64,000 nucleotides of DNA from Faecalicatena fissicatena (GCA_001028025.1 LDAQ01000019.1:1-64000), one strand, 5' to 3'; counted from the first letter of the stretch, positions 41,777 to 51,392 are shown. Numbers and translations are program-made. Notes: generated from the sequence alone by a model not told the origin.

Positions 41777-43147
41777 ATGAAAAAGAGAAGAGTAATGCCA
41801 ATGCTGATGGCAGGAATTTTCACAGTATCAGCAATTCTCGGAGGATGTTCCCAGGGTGGAGACGATAAGGGGACAGATACACAGAAGGGAAAAGAAGGCA
41901 GCCAGCAGGAGGCATCAGGCGGAGACATTTACGAGTACACCAAAGAGGATCTGGATGGCAGGACCATCTCACTGGTTACTTCACAGGACTGGTGGAAAGA
42001 TGGGATGCAGGCTCTGGTAGATGAGTACAAAGAGGAATTCGGGGTAAAGGTCCAGGTTGAGATTTTGCCAAGCGATACCGCATCAGAGGTCATTAAATCA
42101 AAATTTACAACGAAGGAACTGCCGGATATTATCATGAACTCCGCATCTCCGGCTGAGCTGACTTACATGAATGCATCACAGAATCTGGAGGATCTGACAG
42201 ATGAGCCGTGGGTAGAAAAACTGAACAGCATTGACGGTTTTGTTGATACAGACGGAAGGCTTTACGGCTGTCCGCTGGCGGCGCAGGATTACTGGGGCTT
42301 CTGTGTGAACAGAGAAGTGTTTGAGAAATGCGGGCTGGAAATCCCGGAATCAAAAGAAGACCTTGTAGATGCTTTTAAGGTGCTGCAGGAAAAAGGCTAT
42401 ACTCCATTTTACTTCGGAGCAGGGGATTCCTGGATGTGCGGCAACATCACCAGCTCAGGAGTCTATGCGGACAGTCAGAAGGATTCGGATCTGATTCAGA
42501 AGTTTAACACAAATGAAATGAACTATGGTGACAGTGAAAGTTTCAACGCAATGCTGCAGGATTTATATGACTGGTCGAAAGACGGATATTTTGGAAAGAA
42601 CCCAATGGCCCAGTCCTGGGACGGACAGTTTGCGGCGGTTGCGGACAATGAATGCGGCGTTCTGATCGGGCTGACATCCTGGTTCAATGAGATTGATGCA
42701 AAATACGGGGAGGGCACTGCCGATAAGCTGACTATGATCCCTTATTATATAGGAACAAACGATACTATTTATCAGTCAACCAGCACACAGTTCTATATTC
42801 CGAAGGACGGGAAAAATGTAGATGTGAGTAAGCATTTTATCAACTGGTGCGCATCAGACGAGAATCTGCAGACATTCTATGATTCCATCGGAGCCGTTTC
42901 TCCGTTTAAGGATATAGAGCCAAGCAAAATGACAGCGCCAGCCAAAGATCTCCTGGATAAATTAAGCGATGGAACTTATGGCGTGCATGTATCACACAAT
43001 TCCGTAATACAGGGGCAGGATTGGGACAGCTTCTGCCAGCTGCTTCAGGAAGTGGTAATGAACCGGTATACGCCGAAACAGTTCTGCGACGAATATGACG
43101 GCATCCGTGAGGGAATCTGCCAGTCCCTTGGTCTGGAAGGATTTTGA
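41777..43147 (+). CDS. Sugar ABC transporter substrate-binding lipoprotein (locus 2)
   Basis: A 456-residue extracellular solute-binding lipoprotein (family 1, CUT1). Signal peptide MKKRRVMPMLMAGIFTVSA with lipobox LGGC (Cys at about 24), then a Gln/Ser/Gly/Lys-rich linker and the two-lobed binding domain. It would capture the oligosaccharide digested by the surrounding GH42, GH95 and GH127 enzymes. AAAGGAG precedes the ATG. Separated from the permeases by a 13-bp hairpin, as in locus 1. Confidence 0.9.
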   Translation: MKKRRVMPMLMAGIFTVSAILGGCSQGGDDKGTDTQKGKEGSQQEASGGDIYEYTKEDLDGRTISLVTSQDWWKDGMQALVDEYKEEFGVKVQVEILPSDTASEVIKSKFTTKELPDIIMNSASPAELTYMNASQNLEDLTDEPWVEKLNSIDGFVDTDGRLYGCPLAAQDYWGFCVNREVFEKCGLEIPESKEDLVDAFKVLQEKGYTPFYFGAGDSWMCGNITSSGVYADSQKDSDLIQKFNTNEMNYGDSESFNAMLQDLYDWSKDGYFGKNPMAQSWDGQFAAVADNECGVLIGLTSWFNEIDAKYGEGTADKLTMIPYYIGTNDTIYQSTSTQFYIPKDGKNVDVSKHFINWCASDENLQTFYDSIGAVSPFKDIEPSKMTAPAKDLLDKLSDGTYGVHVSHNSVIQGQDWDSFCQLLQEVVMNRYTPKQFCDEYDGIREGICQSLGLEGF

Positions 43148-43162
43148 GTATAAGCGGCATTT

Positions 43163-43194
43163 GGGGCACAAAAACGGGATGGTTTTTGTGCCCC
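43163..43194 (+). terminator. Intercistronic hairpin (locus 2)
   Basis: GGGGCACAAAAAC (43163-43175), loop GGGATG, GTTTTTGTGCCCC (43182-43194): a perfect 13-bp stem with no clear T-run. Probably stabilises the binding-protein mRNA or partly terminates. Confidence 0.65.
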
Positions 43195-43221
43195 GTTACT
43201 TTAAGAAAGGAAGGTTTGTAA

Positions 43222-44094
43222 ATGAATTATAAGAAAATGTATCCCAGATATCTCTGGATGGTCCCATTGGTTATTTACACATTATTTTACATTTTACCTG
43301 GGATTCTGGGCATCTATTACTCTTTTGTGAACTATACGATTTATAACGATTCGAAGGAATTTGTGGGGTTTGCAAATTACATACAGATGTTCTCACAGAA
43401 CCGTTTCCGGGTAGGCCTGGGCAATACAATGCTGTTTGCCGTGCTGACAACCGTATTTAAAAACCTGATCGGCCTGGCCATGGCGGTGGCATTGAATACC
43501 AGTATCCGCTCCAGAAATGTGCTCCGTACGATTTTTTATCTGCCTGTTATTTTAAGCACCCTGATTGTCGGACAGGTTTTTCAGGCAATGCTGCAGCCGG
43601 ACACGGGGCTGATTAATCACATTCTGTCCGTATTCAGCTCTTCGGCTTTAAGCTTTGACTGGCTTGGCAATCCCAATACGGCCATGTGGATGGTAATCCT
43701 TGTGGAGATCTGGAAAGGGGCCGGTTACTGCATGGTCATCTATCTGGCAGGTCTTCAGGTGATCTCAAAAGAATACTATGAGGCGGCATCTATCGACGGT
43801 GCCACAGCATGGACAAGCTTTAAGAGTATTACACTGCCGTTGATTGTGCCGTCCATCAGCATCAACGTGCTTCTCAGCGTTGTGAACGGGCTGAAAGTGT
43901 TTGATATTATCATCGCACTGACAGGAGGCGGACCGGGAATGTCCACACAGGTCCTGAGTACGACCATATATTCTTACCTGGGAAGCGGCGCACTTTCCAC
44001 GGGCTGTGCTGCCAATGTCGTGCTGACGGTGTTTGTCATTGTTGTATTCTTTGCTCTGAATAAACTGTTTGCGAAACTGGAGGTGGACCACTAA
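43222..44094 (+). CDS. Sugar ABC transporter permease, MalF/UgpA type (locus 2)
   Basis: A 290-residue inner-membrane permease with six predicted segments and the ATPase-docking loop YYEAASIDGATAWTSFKSITLP. GGAAGG precedes the ATG. Its stop overlaps the start of the second permease by one base (TAATG), so they are coupled. There is no ATPase gene in the locus. Confidence 0.92.
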   Translation: MNYKKMYPRYLWMVPLVIYTLFYILPGILGIYYSFVNYTIYNDSKEFVGFANYIQMFSQNRFRVGLGNTMLFAVLTTVFKNLIGLAMAVALNTSIRSRNVLRTIFYLPVILSTLIVGQVFQAMLQPDTGLINHILSVFSSSALSFDWLGNPNTAMWMVILVEIWKGAGYCMVIYLAGLQVISKEYYEAASIDGATAWTSFKSITLPLIVPSISINVLLSVVNGLKVFDIIIALTGGGPGMSTQVLSTTIYSYLGSGALSTGCAANVVLTVFVIVVFFALNKLFAKLEVDH

Positions 44095-44915
44095 TGAAAG
44101 CACAGAAAATAAAACGAACCGTTTTGGCGGTATTCATGTGGCTTCTGAGTCTTATCGTTTTGATTCCGCTGCTGCTGATTATCATCAATGCATTTAAAAG
44201 CTCGGCAGAGGCCGATGTCATGACACTGAAACTGCCGGAAGTCTGGCAGTTTGCAAACTTTGCAGTGGCGGTGGCGGAGTCGAATATCTTCCGTACTTTT
44301 CTGAACAGCGTTCTGATCACAGGGGTATCGGTATTTGCTTCTTCCATATTAGGAACCATGGCAGGATATTCCCTGAGCAGGAACCGGGATAAGATTAACA
44401 GGAAAGTGTACTCCTATTTCCTGTTGGGGCTGGTAGTTCCGGTGCAGGTTATTGCGTTAATACAGGTTCTGCAGAAGTTTCGGATGATGGATTCCTATGC
44501 GGGGATCATATTTGTCTATATCGCCATGTTCGTGCCGTTAAGTGTATTTCTGGCATACAGTTTTGTAAGTTCTGTGCCAAGGGAGCTGGATGAAGCGGCA
44601 GTCATGGACGGGGCAACGCCCCTGCAGCTTTTTTTCCATATCATACGGCCGATGCTGACGCCCGTAATCGTGACATCGTTTATCACGCAGTTTGTATTTA
44701 TCTGGAATGATTTTCAGTATCCGCTTTATCTGCTGTCCAGCAGTTCAAAGTGGACAATCGTGCTCGGCGTGTACAAATTCATCGGGCAGTTCGGCAGTGA
44801 CTGGAATATTGTATGTGCATATATCCTGCTTTCCTCTCTGCCGGTAATCCTGGTATATCTGATGGGACAGAAATATATCATTTCGGGAATGGTGGCCGGA
44901 GCAGTGAAAGGTTGA
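44094..44915 (+). CDS. Sugar ABC transporter permease, MalG/UgpE type (locus 2)
   Basis: A 273-residue permease with six segments, docking loop LDEAAVMDGATPLQLFFHIIRP and the CUT1 C-terminus GQKYIISGMVAGAVKG. Forms the channel with the preceding permease. Followed after 68 bp by the sensor kinase without an evident terminator, so transporter and regulators are probably one transcript. Confidence 0.92.
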   Translation: MKAQKIKRTVLAVFMWLLSLIVLIPLLLIIINAFKSSAEADVMTLKLPEVWQFANFAVAVAESNIFRTFLNSVLITGVSVFASSILGTMAGYSLSRNRDKINRKVYSYFLLGLVVPVQVIALIQVLQKFRMMDSYAGIIFVYIAMFVPLSVFLAYSFVSSVPRELDEAAVMDGATPLQLFFHIIRPMLTPVIVTSFITQFVFIWNDFQYPLYLLSSSSKWTIVLGVYKFIGQFGSDWNIVCAYILLSSLPVILVYLMGQKYIISGMVAGAVKG

Positions 44916-44983
44916 TAACGGATTTGCGGTGTGATATAGTGGGGAAAATGTTGCAGGAAAATTTAAAAGAAAGGGGAATAGGT

Positions 44984-46885
44984 ATGATGGCCAGAGTCAG
45001 ACAGCTTAGTTATCAGAAAAAAGCAGTCCTGCTATTTTCTCTTTTAATCAGCCTGCTTATCCTTGTATTCCTCGCTATATACACGAACTCCCAGAGCCGG
45101 TCCATAAAAGAAAAGGAACAGGATACCATGGAACAGCTCTCCGTCAGGGCGGTTACTCAGTTCGGGGAAATGCTGGAGAATATGCACAGGATCTCGCTGG
45201 GCGCGGCATCCGATAAGGATGTGCTTCGGGTGCTGGAGCAGGCGGACAGTTATAATGGAGAGGAAAACTATTTCCAAAAATATCCCCAGGAGCGGAAGAT
45301 CATACAGATGGTGCTGATGAATCTGATCGGAGAGGATTTCCGCAACCGCAGCTTCCATGTGATCTCAGAAAGAAATGACTGGCTCAATCTGGATATTTAT
45401 AATGAAGCTTATATGAATAAAGCAGGGATTGAAGCGCTGTCCTGGCAGGATGAGATGAAGGCGGAAAAGTATATCAAGTATATTACCCCATTTACAGAGG
45501 ATGGATATGGACGTACGGAGGAGCCGGTTTTTTCCTATGTCCGGCAGATCCGGGATGAATACAGGAAACTGGGATATATTGATATCCAGTATGAGAAGAA
45601 ACTTCTGGATGATATCTTTACACTGCAGATGAATAACTATCCCGTACAGGTGGCCGTGTACCATGGGGGAGAACTTTTTTACAGCAAAGATTTGAAGGAC
45701 CGGGAGAGTCTGAAAGCTATACAGCAGAAAATAGAATTCACGGAAGAGGGGAGCATACAGGAAGTAAAAGCAGGCAACCGCAAGTATCTGGTATACGGGG
45801 CGGATAATCCTGCTTTTGAGATGCAGTTCTGTCTCTATGTAGATGTGAACAGCTATATGGGCATTATCTATCAGAATCTGGGATGGATTATTGTTCTGGG
45901 AGCCAGTTTGCTCTGTATTATGATCCTGCTGGTAACACTTGTTTCAGAGAACCTGTACCGGCCGATCCGGCAGCTTCGGGACAGCATCCGGCACATGAAT
46001 TATGGGGAGCTGGCCATGAACCGCAAGATAGAGGATACGGACGATGAAATCCAGATGCTGACAACGGCCTTTTATGACATGCTCGACAAGATGAAAATAT
46101 CCAGAAATGAACTTGTAGAAGCCAGGACAAGGGCAGTCCGGGCAAGGTATGAGGTGCTTCAGGCGCAGATCAATCCCCATTTTATGCATAATATATTGTC
46201 CGTGATCGGGCTTATGGGATATCAGAAAGATGCACCGGAAATCATGGATATCTGTTCAGACCTTACAAAAATGCTGCAGTTTACAACGGATACCGGTAAT
46301 TCAACGGTACCATTGAAGGAAGAAATAGAGCATGCTGCGACTTATCTGAAGCTGATGGGATACCGTTATCTGGACCGCCTGCAGACGGTAATAGAGGTAG
46401 AACCGGCGATGGAGGAGATACTGGTGCCTAAGTTTATACTGCAGCCGATCGCCGAGAATTGTTTTCAGCACAGCTTTGCCAACAGCAGGCAGAAGCAATA
46501 TGAAATACAGGTGCTGGGCAGAGGGACATGCAGGGAATGGCAGATTCAGATTCTGGATAACGGCACGGGATTTTCAGGCGAATCGCTGGAAAAGCTCAAG
46601 AAGCAGTTTGCGGAAATCGATATGAATATCAGGGAAGGAAGTTCCATACCCGAGATGGGGATCGGAGGAATGGCACTGACTAATACGTATGCACGGCTTG
46701 CGATATATTCGGAAGGCAGGATCACTCTGGAGGCAGGAAACCGGCCGGAGGGCGGTTCCTGGGTATGCCTGAGGCAGCAGGCAGATGAAGAAATTGCTGA
46801 GGAGGAGTATTCCGGGAGCAGTGCAGGAACGGGGTTGGAAAAAGGAGAAAACAATGTTGATGAAGATACTGGTTGCAGAAGATGA
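44984..46885 (+). CDS. YesM/LytS-type sensor histidine kinase of glycan locus 2
   Basis: A 633-residue membrane kinase: TM1 at about 14-34, an extracellular sensor domain, TM2 at about 300-322, a HAMP linker, the phospho-acceptor His399 in QINPHFMHNILSV, and ATPase motifs QPIAENCFQHSF and ILDNGTGFSG. The ATG at 44984 has AAGGGG 7 nt upstream; a longer reading frame would overlap the permease and has no ribosome binding site. It ends 32 nt inside the response regulator gene. It probably senses the same glycan as the adjoining transporter. Confidence 0.9.
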   Translation: MMARVRQLSYQKKAVLLFSLLISLLILVFLAIYTNSQSRSIKEKEQDTMEQLSVRAVTQFGEMLENMHRISLGAASDKDVLRVLEQADSYNGEENYFQKYPQERKIIQMVLMNLIGEDFRNRSFHVISERNDWLNLDIYNEAYMNKAGIEALSWQDEMKAEKYIKYITPFTEDGYGRTEEPVFSYVRQIRDEYRKLGYIDIQYEKKLLDDIFTLQMNNYPVQVAVYHGGELFYSKDLKDRESLKAIQQKIEFTEEGSIQEVKAGNRKYLVYGADNPAFEMQFCLYVDVNSYMGIIYQNLGWIIVLGASLLCIMILLVTLVSENLYRPIRQLRDSIRHMNYGELAMNRKIEDTDDEIQMLTTAFYDMLDKMKISRNELVEARTRAVRARYEVLQAQINPHFMHNILSVIGLMGYQKDAPEIMDICSDLTKMLQFTTDTGNSTVPLKEEIEHAATYLKLMGYRYLDRLQTVIEVEPAMEEILVPKFILQPIAENCFQHSFANSRQKQYEIQVLGRGTCREWQIQILDNGTGFSGESLEKLKKQFAEIDMNIREGSSIPEMGIGGMALTNTYARLAIYSEGRITLEAGNRPEGGSWVCLRQQADEEIAEEEYSGSSAGTGLEKGENNVDEDTGCRR

Positions 46886-48404
46886 ACCGGCAATCCGTCA
46901 GGGAATCATCTCCCTGCTTGGAAATCTGGGGCTTGCAGTCGAGATTACAGGTGCCGCAGAGGACGGTATGGAGGCATTGGAACTGATGGAGGCCACAAAA
47001 CCTGACGTTCTGATTACCGATATCAGAATGCCCGGGATGAGTGGAATAGAGCTGATAAGGAAAGCAAGAAAGCTGTATCCGGACACGGAATATGTGATTC
47101 TCAGCGGATATTCAGAATTTGAATATGCGAAGCAGGCAATAAAATACGGTGTGCAGGATTATATCCTGAAGCCTCCCAGAAAAGAGGAGGTCGGCAGTGC
47201 ACTGGAAAAGATTTACACCAGGCTGGAGAATACAAAAAAAGCCGGCAAGAGGCAGCTGGTATACGATTATCTGGTAAATGGAGTACAGACGGATTCTGGG
47301 GTACTGGAAATGGAGGGCTGCTGCTATTATTTAATCCTGTTCTGCATTGGTCCATTTACCAACCGAACAGAGAATCTGATTCAGGTGGGAATCAGCGGGT
47401 TTTCATCAAAAGAGCTGCAGGACCAGCTCTGCCAGGGGTTAAGGGAAGGGGAAGACTGTCTGGTATTTGACATGAAGCAGCAGAATGAAAAATTGATTCT
47501 CCTTTCTGTAAAAAGGCAGGAAATCAACCCCATACAGCGGGCGGTTCTGAAGCTTTCGGCTTATGAAAAAAAGTTTTCCATGCCTGTCCATGCCATTTTG
47601 TCAGATCAAATGGATCACATCGGGCTGCTTCCGGGGACCTACGCAAAAATGCACAGGAGTCTTGCGAGGCAGGTGTTGATCGGTAAAAGCGATGTTGTAT
47701 TTCTGGAGAAGGAATCGAATCAGGAAAAGGAACTGGGGATTGATGAAAGCGAAAAATGCCAGATCGCTTCTCTGCTGGAGCAGGGAGACGGCGAAGGCCT
47801 GTGCTCCCTTTTCGGGTTTCTGTGTTCGAAGTGGAAGAAAAAAAGAATTCCTCAGGTAAGCTGCGAATTCAGTGTGAAATATATTCTTATGGAAATTTAT
47901 CAGCGCAATCCGGTCCTGGAAACAGAAACGGCAATAGAAGAGCTGTTTTACCGGGCCGAGGAGGTCATTGGAAAAGCAATGACCTTTGACCAATTTGAAG
48001 ATGGAATACGGGATCTGCTGCAGGAGATTTTCGGAAGAATCATGGAGGGGAAGGCAAATAAAAAAATCGAGGACGTGGTAGAACTTCTGAAACAGCATAT
48101 CTGTCAGCATTACAACAGCAATTTATCACTTGAGGAATTTGCCGGTCAGTTTGGGTACAATCCTACTTATCTTTCAAACCAGTTTACCAGCCAGCAGCAT
48201 ATTTCACCGAGCAGGCTGCTGACCAATATACGGCTGGAAAAGGGAAAGGAATTACTGTTAAGCACGGACTATCTGCTGAAAGATATTGCGGAAATGACAG
48301 GATTCCACGATGTGTCGTATTTCAGCCGTTTTTTTAAAGACAATGTAGGCATGAGCCCCAAACAGTACCGTGAAGCAGCGGGGAGAGCGAGGAAAGCACG
48401 ATGA
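46854..48404 (+). CDS. AraC-type (YesN-like) response regulator of locus 2
   Basis: A 516-residue regulator: receiver domain (AEDE, Asp56 in LITDIRMPG, Lys in DYILKPP), a middle region without clear family, and a C-terminal AraC domain (LSLEEFAGQFGYNPTYLSNQF and IAEMTGFHDVSYFSRFFKDN, MSPKQYREAAG). ATG 46854 follows AAAGGAG. It is a good candidate to bind the TGTGAA direct repeats in front of the GH42 and binding-protein genes, since AraC-type regulators bind tandem sites. It overlaps the GH127 gene by 4 nt. Confidence 0.9.
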   Translation: MLMKILVAEDEPAIRQGIISLLGNLGLAVEITGAAEDGMEALELMEATKPDVLITDIRMPGMSGIELIRKARKLYPDTEYVILSGYSEFEYAKQAIKYGVQDYILKPPRKEEVGSALEKIYTRLENTKKAGKRQLVYDYLVNGVQTDSGVLEMEGCCYYLILFCIGPFTNRTENLIQVGISGFSSKELQDQLCQGLREGEDCLVFDMKQQNEKLILLSVKRQEINPIQRAVLKLSAYEKKFSMPVHAILSDQMDHIGLLPGTYAKMHRSLARQVLIGKSDVVFLEKESNQEKELGIDESEKCQIASLLEQGDGEGLCSLFGFLCSKWKKKRIPQVSCEFSVKYILMEIYQRNPVLETETAIEELFYRAEEVIGKAMTFDQFEDGIRDLLQEIFGRIMEGKANKKIEDVVELLKQHICQHYNSNLSLEEFAGQFGYNPTYLSNQFTSQQHISPSRLLTNIRLEKGKELLLSTDYLLKDIAEMTGFHDVSYFSRFFKDNVGMSPKQYREAAGRARKAR

Positions 48405-50329
48405 ATTATAAAGAGACAGAGCCGCAGTTGAAACGTGTAGAAGTAAAAGACAACTTCTGGTCTTTTTATCAGGAATTAATCCGGGATGTAGTTCTTCCGT
48501 ATCAGGAACAGATACTGAAAGACGAGATCCCGGGGGCGGAAAAAAGCGGCGCGATACAGAATCTGCGTATTGCAGCAGGTATGGAAGAAGGCGTATTTTA
48601 TGGACAGGTGTTCCAGGACAGTGATATATGGAAATGGCTGGAGGCAGTCAGTTACATATCTAATATGGAAGAAACTGGAAATCTACAGGAGGGCGCACAG
48701 CAGATAATCGGCCTTTTAGAGCGTGCACAGGAAGAGGACGGCTATCTGAATACCTATTTTCAGCTTAAGGAACCGGATCATAAATGGCAGAATCTTCTGG
48801 AGTGCCATGAACTCTATTGTGCAGGGCATCTGATCGAAGCTGCCGTGGCGGATTATAAAATGACAGGGAAGTGCAGGCTTTTAAACCCGGCGATCCGCCT
48901 GGCGGATCTGATTGACTCCCGTTTTGGGCAGGGTAAAGTGCGGGGAATCCCGGGGCATGAAGAGATTGAACTGGCGCTTCTGCGGCTGGCAAGGGCGACA
49001 GGGGAGCAGAGATACTTTGATCTGGCCGGATATTTTCTGGCGGAACGGGGTACGGAACCCAATTATTTTGCAGAAGAACAGAAAAAGAGAGACTGGGTAT
49101 ACTGGCAGATGGATCCGGAGGAGCGTACTTATACCCAGAATCACCGTCCAGTCAGAGATCAGGATTCGGCCGAAGGACATGCCGTGCGTGCAATGTATCT
49201 TTATACGGCAATGGCCGACATGGCTGCCGCTGCGGACGATGAGTCCTTAAAGGCTGCGTGCAGGAAGATCTGGAAAAATGTGACGGAAAAACGGATGTAT
49301 ATAACGGGCGGCGTTGGTTCCGGCGCAAAAGGGGAGACTTTTACTGTGGATTACGACCTTCCCAATGACAGGGCCTACGCGGAAACCTGTGCGGCCGTAG
49401 GACTTGTGTTCTGGGCAAGGAAAATGCTGAACATTGCTCTGGACGGGAATTATGCCGATGTGATGGAACGTGCGCTGTATAACGGTGTTTTAGGAGGAAT
49501 GGGGCGGGACGGCCGGCATTTCTTCTATGTGAATCCGTTAGAGGTGGTACCAGGAATATCCGGGCAAGTGCCAGGATATGAACATGTACGGCCGGTAAGG
49601 CCCAGGTGGTATGCCTGCGCATGCTGTCCGCCCAATATAGCACGGCTGCTTGCATCACTTGGAAAATATGCATGGGGAGAGGCACCGGGCTTTGTATACT
49701 CACATCTCTATCTGGGAGGCATTTTTCATGCGGCACAAAACAGAATCAGCTGGAAGACGGTCACGGATTATCCATGGGAGGGCCGGCTTCTTTATGAAGT
49801 TTATAACAGCGAAAATGAAGAACAGACCGCCCTGGTTATCAGGATACCAGGATGGTGTCCGTCTTACAGCCTGTCTGTAAATGGGAAGGAATGCACAAAC
49901 GGGCATGAGAATAGACAGGGCTATATAACAATAAAGAGAGCGTGGAAAAAGGGCGATACGGTCTGCCTGCAGTTGTCCATGGAAATCAAACGGATTTATG
50001 CGAATCTTATGGTGCGGGAAGATACGGGCTGCATAGCACTGATGCGGGGCCCCTTGGTCTACTGTATAGAGGAGGCCGATAATGGAACAGGACAGAACGC
50101 GCTCCTGCTTCCGGCTGGGTCTGAAGTAAGAGAATACCGGAAATATGACGGTGCTCTGGGGGATTATGTGGGACTGGAAGCCGACGGGCTGAGGCTGGAA
50201 GACAATCGTGATGCCTTATACAGTGAAACTCCGCCACGGGAAGTGAATACAAGAATCTGTGCGGTTCCCTATTTCCTGTGGGGCAACCGGCAGGCAGGGG
50301 AAATGCGTGTATGGATCCGGGAAAAGTAA
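48401..50329 (+). CDS. GH127 beta-L-arabinofuranosidase
   Basis: A cytoplasmic retaining beta-L-arabinofuranosidase of 642 residues, like HypBA1 of Bifidobacterium. It shows the zinc-thiolate catalytic set: Glu312 in GETF (acid/base by alignment), Glu328 and Cys330 in ETCAA, and Cys408-Cys409 in ACACCPPN, one of which is the nucleophile. An (alpha/alpha)6 barrel is followed by beta-sandwich domains. It is coupled to the response regulator by ATGA. It extends the substrate profile of locus 2 to beta-L-arabinofuranosyl residues, found in plant cell-wall glycoproteins and pectin side chains. Confidence 0.93.
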   Translation: MNYKETEPQLKRVEVKDNFWSFYQELIRDVVLPYQEQILKDEIPGAEKSGAIQNLRIAAGMEEGVFYGQVFQDSDIWKWLEAVSYISNMEETGNLQEGAQQIIGLLERAQEEDGYLNTYFQLKEPDHKWQNLLECHELYCAGHLIEAAVADYKMTGKCRLLNPAIRLADLIDSRFGQGKVRGIPGHEEIELALLRLARATGEQRYFDLAGYFLAERGTEPNYFAEEQKKRDWVYWQMDPEERTYTQNHRPVRDQDSAEGHAVRAMYLYTAMADMAAAADDESLKAACRKIWKNVTEKRMYITGGVGSGAKGETFTVDYDLPNDRAYAETCAAVGLVFWARKMLNIALDGNYADVMERALYNGVLGGMGRDGRHFFYVNPLEVVPGISGQVPGYEHVRPVRPRWYACACCPPNIARLLASLGKYAWGEAPGFVYSHLYLGGIFHAAQNRISWKTVTDYPWEGRLLYEVYNSENEEQTALVIRIPGWCPSYSLSVNGKECTNGHENRQGYITIKRAWKKGDTVCLQLSMEIKRIYANLMVREDTGCIALMRGPLVYCIEEADNGTGQNALLLPAGSEVREYRKYDGALGDYVGLEADGLRLEDNRDALYSETPPREVNTRICAVPYFLWGNRQAGEMRVWIREK

Positions 50330-50369
50330 AAAATATCTTATCACATCTGTGCTGCCCGGATATGGATGC

Positions 50370-50399
50370 GCAACAGTTCAGGCCTGTCTGAACTGTTAC
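50370..50399. repeat. Palindrome, AACAGTTCAGGC family (copy 2)
   Basis: CAACAGTTCAGGCCTGTCTG continuing to AACTGTTAC. The AACAGTTCAG arm and its complement CTGAACTGTT match copy 1 at 29360-29389 base for base, and only the centre differs. It lies just after the GH127 stop. Confidence 0.85.
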
Positions 50400-50416
50400 A
50401 AATTCTCCCTTATATT

Positions 50417-50445
50417 GAATGCAGTACGTATTTTAGGCAATACTC
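50417..50445 (+). promoter_or_regulatory. Candidate forespore (SigG-type) promoter of the SASP gene
   Basis: GAATG (50417-50421), 17 bp, AATACTC (50439-50445). Compared with the SigG pattern GHATR / CATWMTA the -35 fits fully and the -10 at five of seven positions. SASP genes are transcribed by SigG in other endospore formers. Confidence 0.35.
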
Positions 50446-50472
50446 CTACCAAAAAGAAAGGTAGGTATCAAT

Positions 50473-50658
50473 ATGTCTGAAAAAAAATTAAAACCAATCG
50501 ACTTGAAAAATCTGGAGCCTGAAGAGAAGGTGAAGTATGAAATTGCAGAGGAACTGGGCCTTTTAGATAAAGTTATGGCAGAGGGCTGGCGCTCTTTATC
50601 TTCGAAAGAGACTGGAAGGATTGGAGGGCTGATTACGAAAAGAAAACGAAAGAGTTGA
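50473..50658 (+). CDS. Alpha/beta-type small acid-soluble spore protein
   Basis: A 61-residue protein that would coat and protect DNA in the dormant spore. It has the germination-protease site in KYEIAEELG (cut between Glu and Ile) and the C-terminal DNA-binding signature GWRSLSSKETGRIGG with a basic tail. This shorter, Lys-rich form is common in Clostridia. AAAGGTAGG precedes the ATG. It is direct evidence that the host is a spore former. It stands alone between the GH127 gene and the WecG-like gene. Confidence 0.85.
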   Translation: MSEKKLKPIDLKNLEPEEKVKYEIAEELGLLDKVMAEGWRSLSSKETGRIGGLITKRKRKS

Positions 50659-50718
50659 AAAATCTTCGGATTTTTGATACAATTGTACGACTGGGGAGAA
50701 GAAGCACAGGTGATGTAG

Positions 50719-51390
50719 ATGAAAGAAAAGATTAATATCTTTGATGTGGAGATTGACGGCTTCACAGCAAAAGCTGCCATGCAGGCGGCTGTGCAGTATA
50801 TGCAGAGTGAATCCATCAATACGATTGAGATTGTCACGCTGGATATGCTCATGCAGGGAAAGGACAACCCCGCATGGAAGGAAAATACGAAAGCAATGGA
50901 TATGGTGCTTCCTGGAGAAAAGGAGATACTTGAGGCAGCAGAAGTACAGGATAGATATTTACTGAAGGACGTAGCAAATAAAATGTTTCTTAAAATGTTT
51001 TTGCGTTACCTTCAAAAGAATCGGAAAAAGATATTTCTGATGGTGCAGTCTGAGCAGGAAATGTCAGGCCTCAAACAGGCTGTGGAAAAGTACAACAGAG
51101 GTATTACTGTGGCAGGGCATGGCGCTCTGGACGTGGAAGGAAAGTCCGAGGAGGATGTGATTAACAATATCAACGGTGCAGAGATTGATTGTATACTTTC
51201 TGTACTCCCCTCACCGCAGCAGGAGGATTTTATAGTAAGAAATGCCGCACTTTTAAACGCCAGAGTATGGCTGGGATGCGGCAGGGCTCTGGAGCAGAGC
51301 TTCAGTGAGAAAAGCGGAGACGGCGTACGTCGCTTCTTTTTGAAAAAGGTATTCCGTTACAGGGTAGGAAAACAAAAGAAGGAGAACTGA
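50719..51390 (+). CDS. WecG/TagA/CpsF-family glycosyltransferase-like protein
   Basis: A 223-residue protein of the WecB/TagA/CpsF family, which transfers N-acetylmannosamine or related sugars to lipid-linked intermediates in wall polymer synthesis. Family landmarks are the N-terminal INIFDVEIDGFTAKAA, the Rossmann-like KIFLMVQSEQEMSGLKQAV, and NGAEIDCILSVLPSPQQEDFI followed by ARVWLGCGRALE. The usual catalytic Asp region near residue 40 (here TLDMLMQG) is divergent, so activity is uncertain. It is closely followed by the YitT gene. Confidence 0.7.
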   Translation: MKEKINIFDVEIDGFTAKAAMQAAVQYMQSESINTIEIVTLDMLMQGKDNPAWKENTKAMDMVLPGEKEILEAAEVQDRYLLKDVANKMFLKMFLRYLQKNRKKIFLMVQSEQEMSGLKQAVEKYNRGITVAGHGALDVEGKSEEDVINNINGAEIDCILSVLPSPQQEDFIVRNAALLNARVWLGCGRALEQSFSEKSGDGVRRFFLKKVFRYRVGKQKKEN

Positions 51391-51392
51391 GC

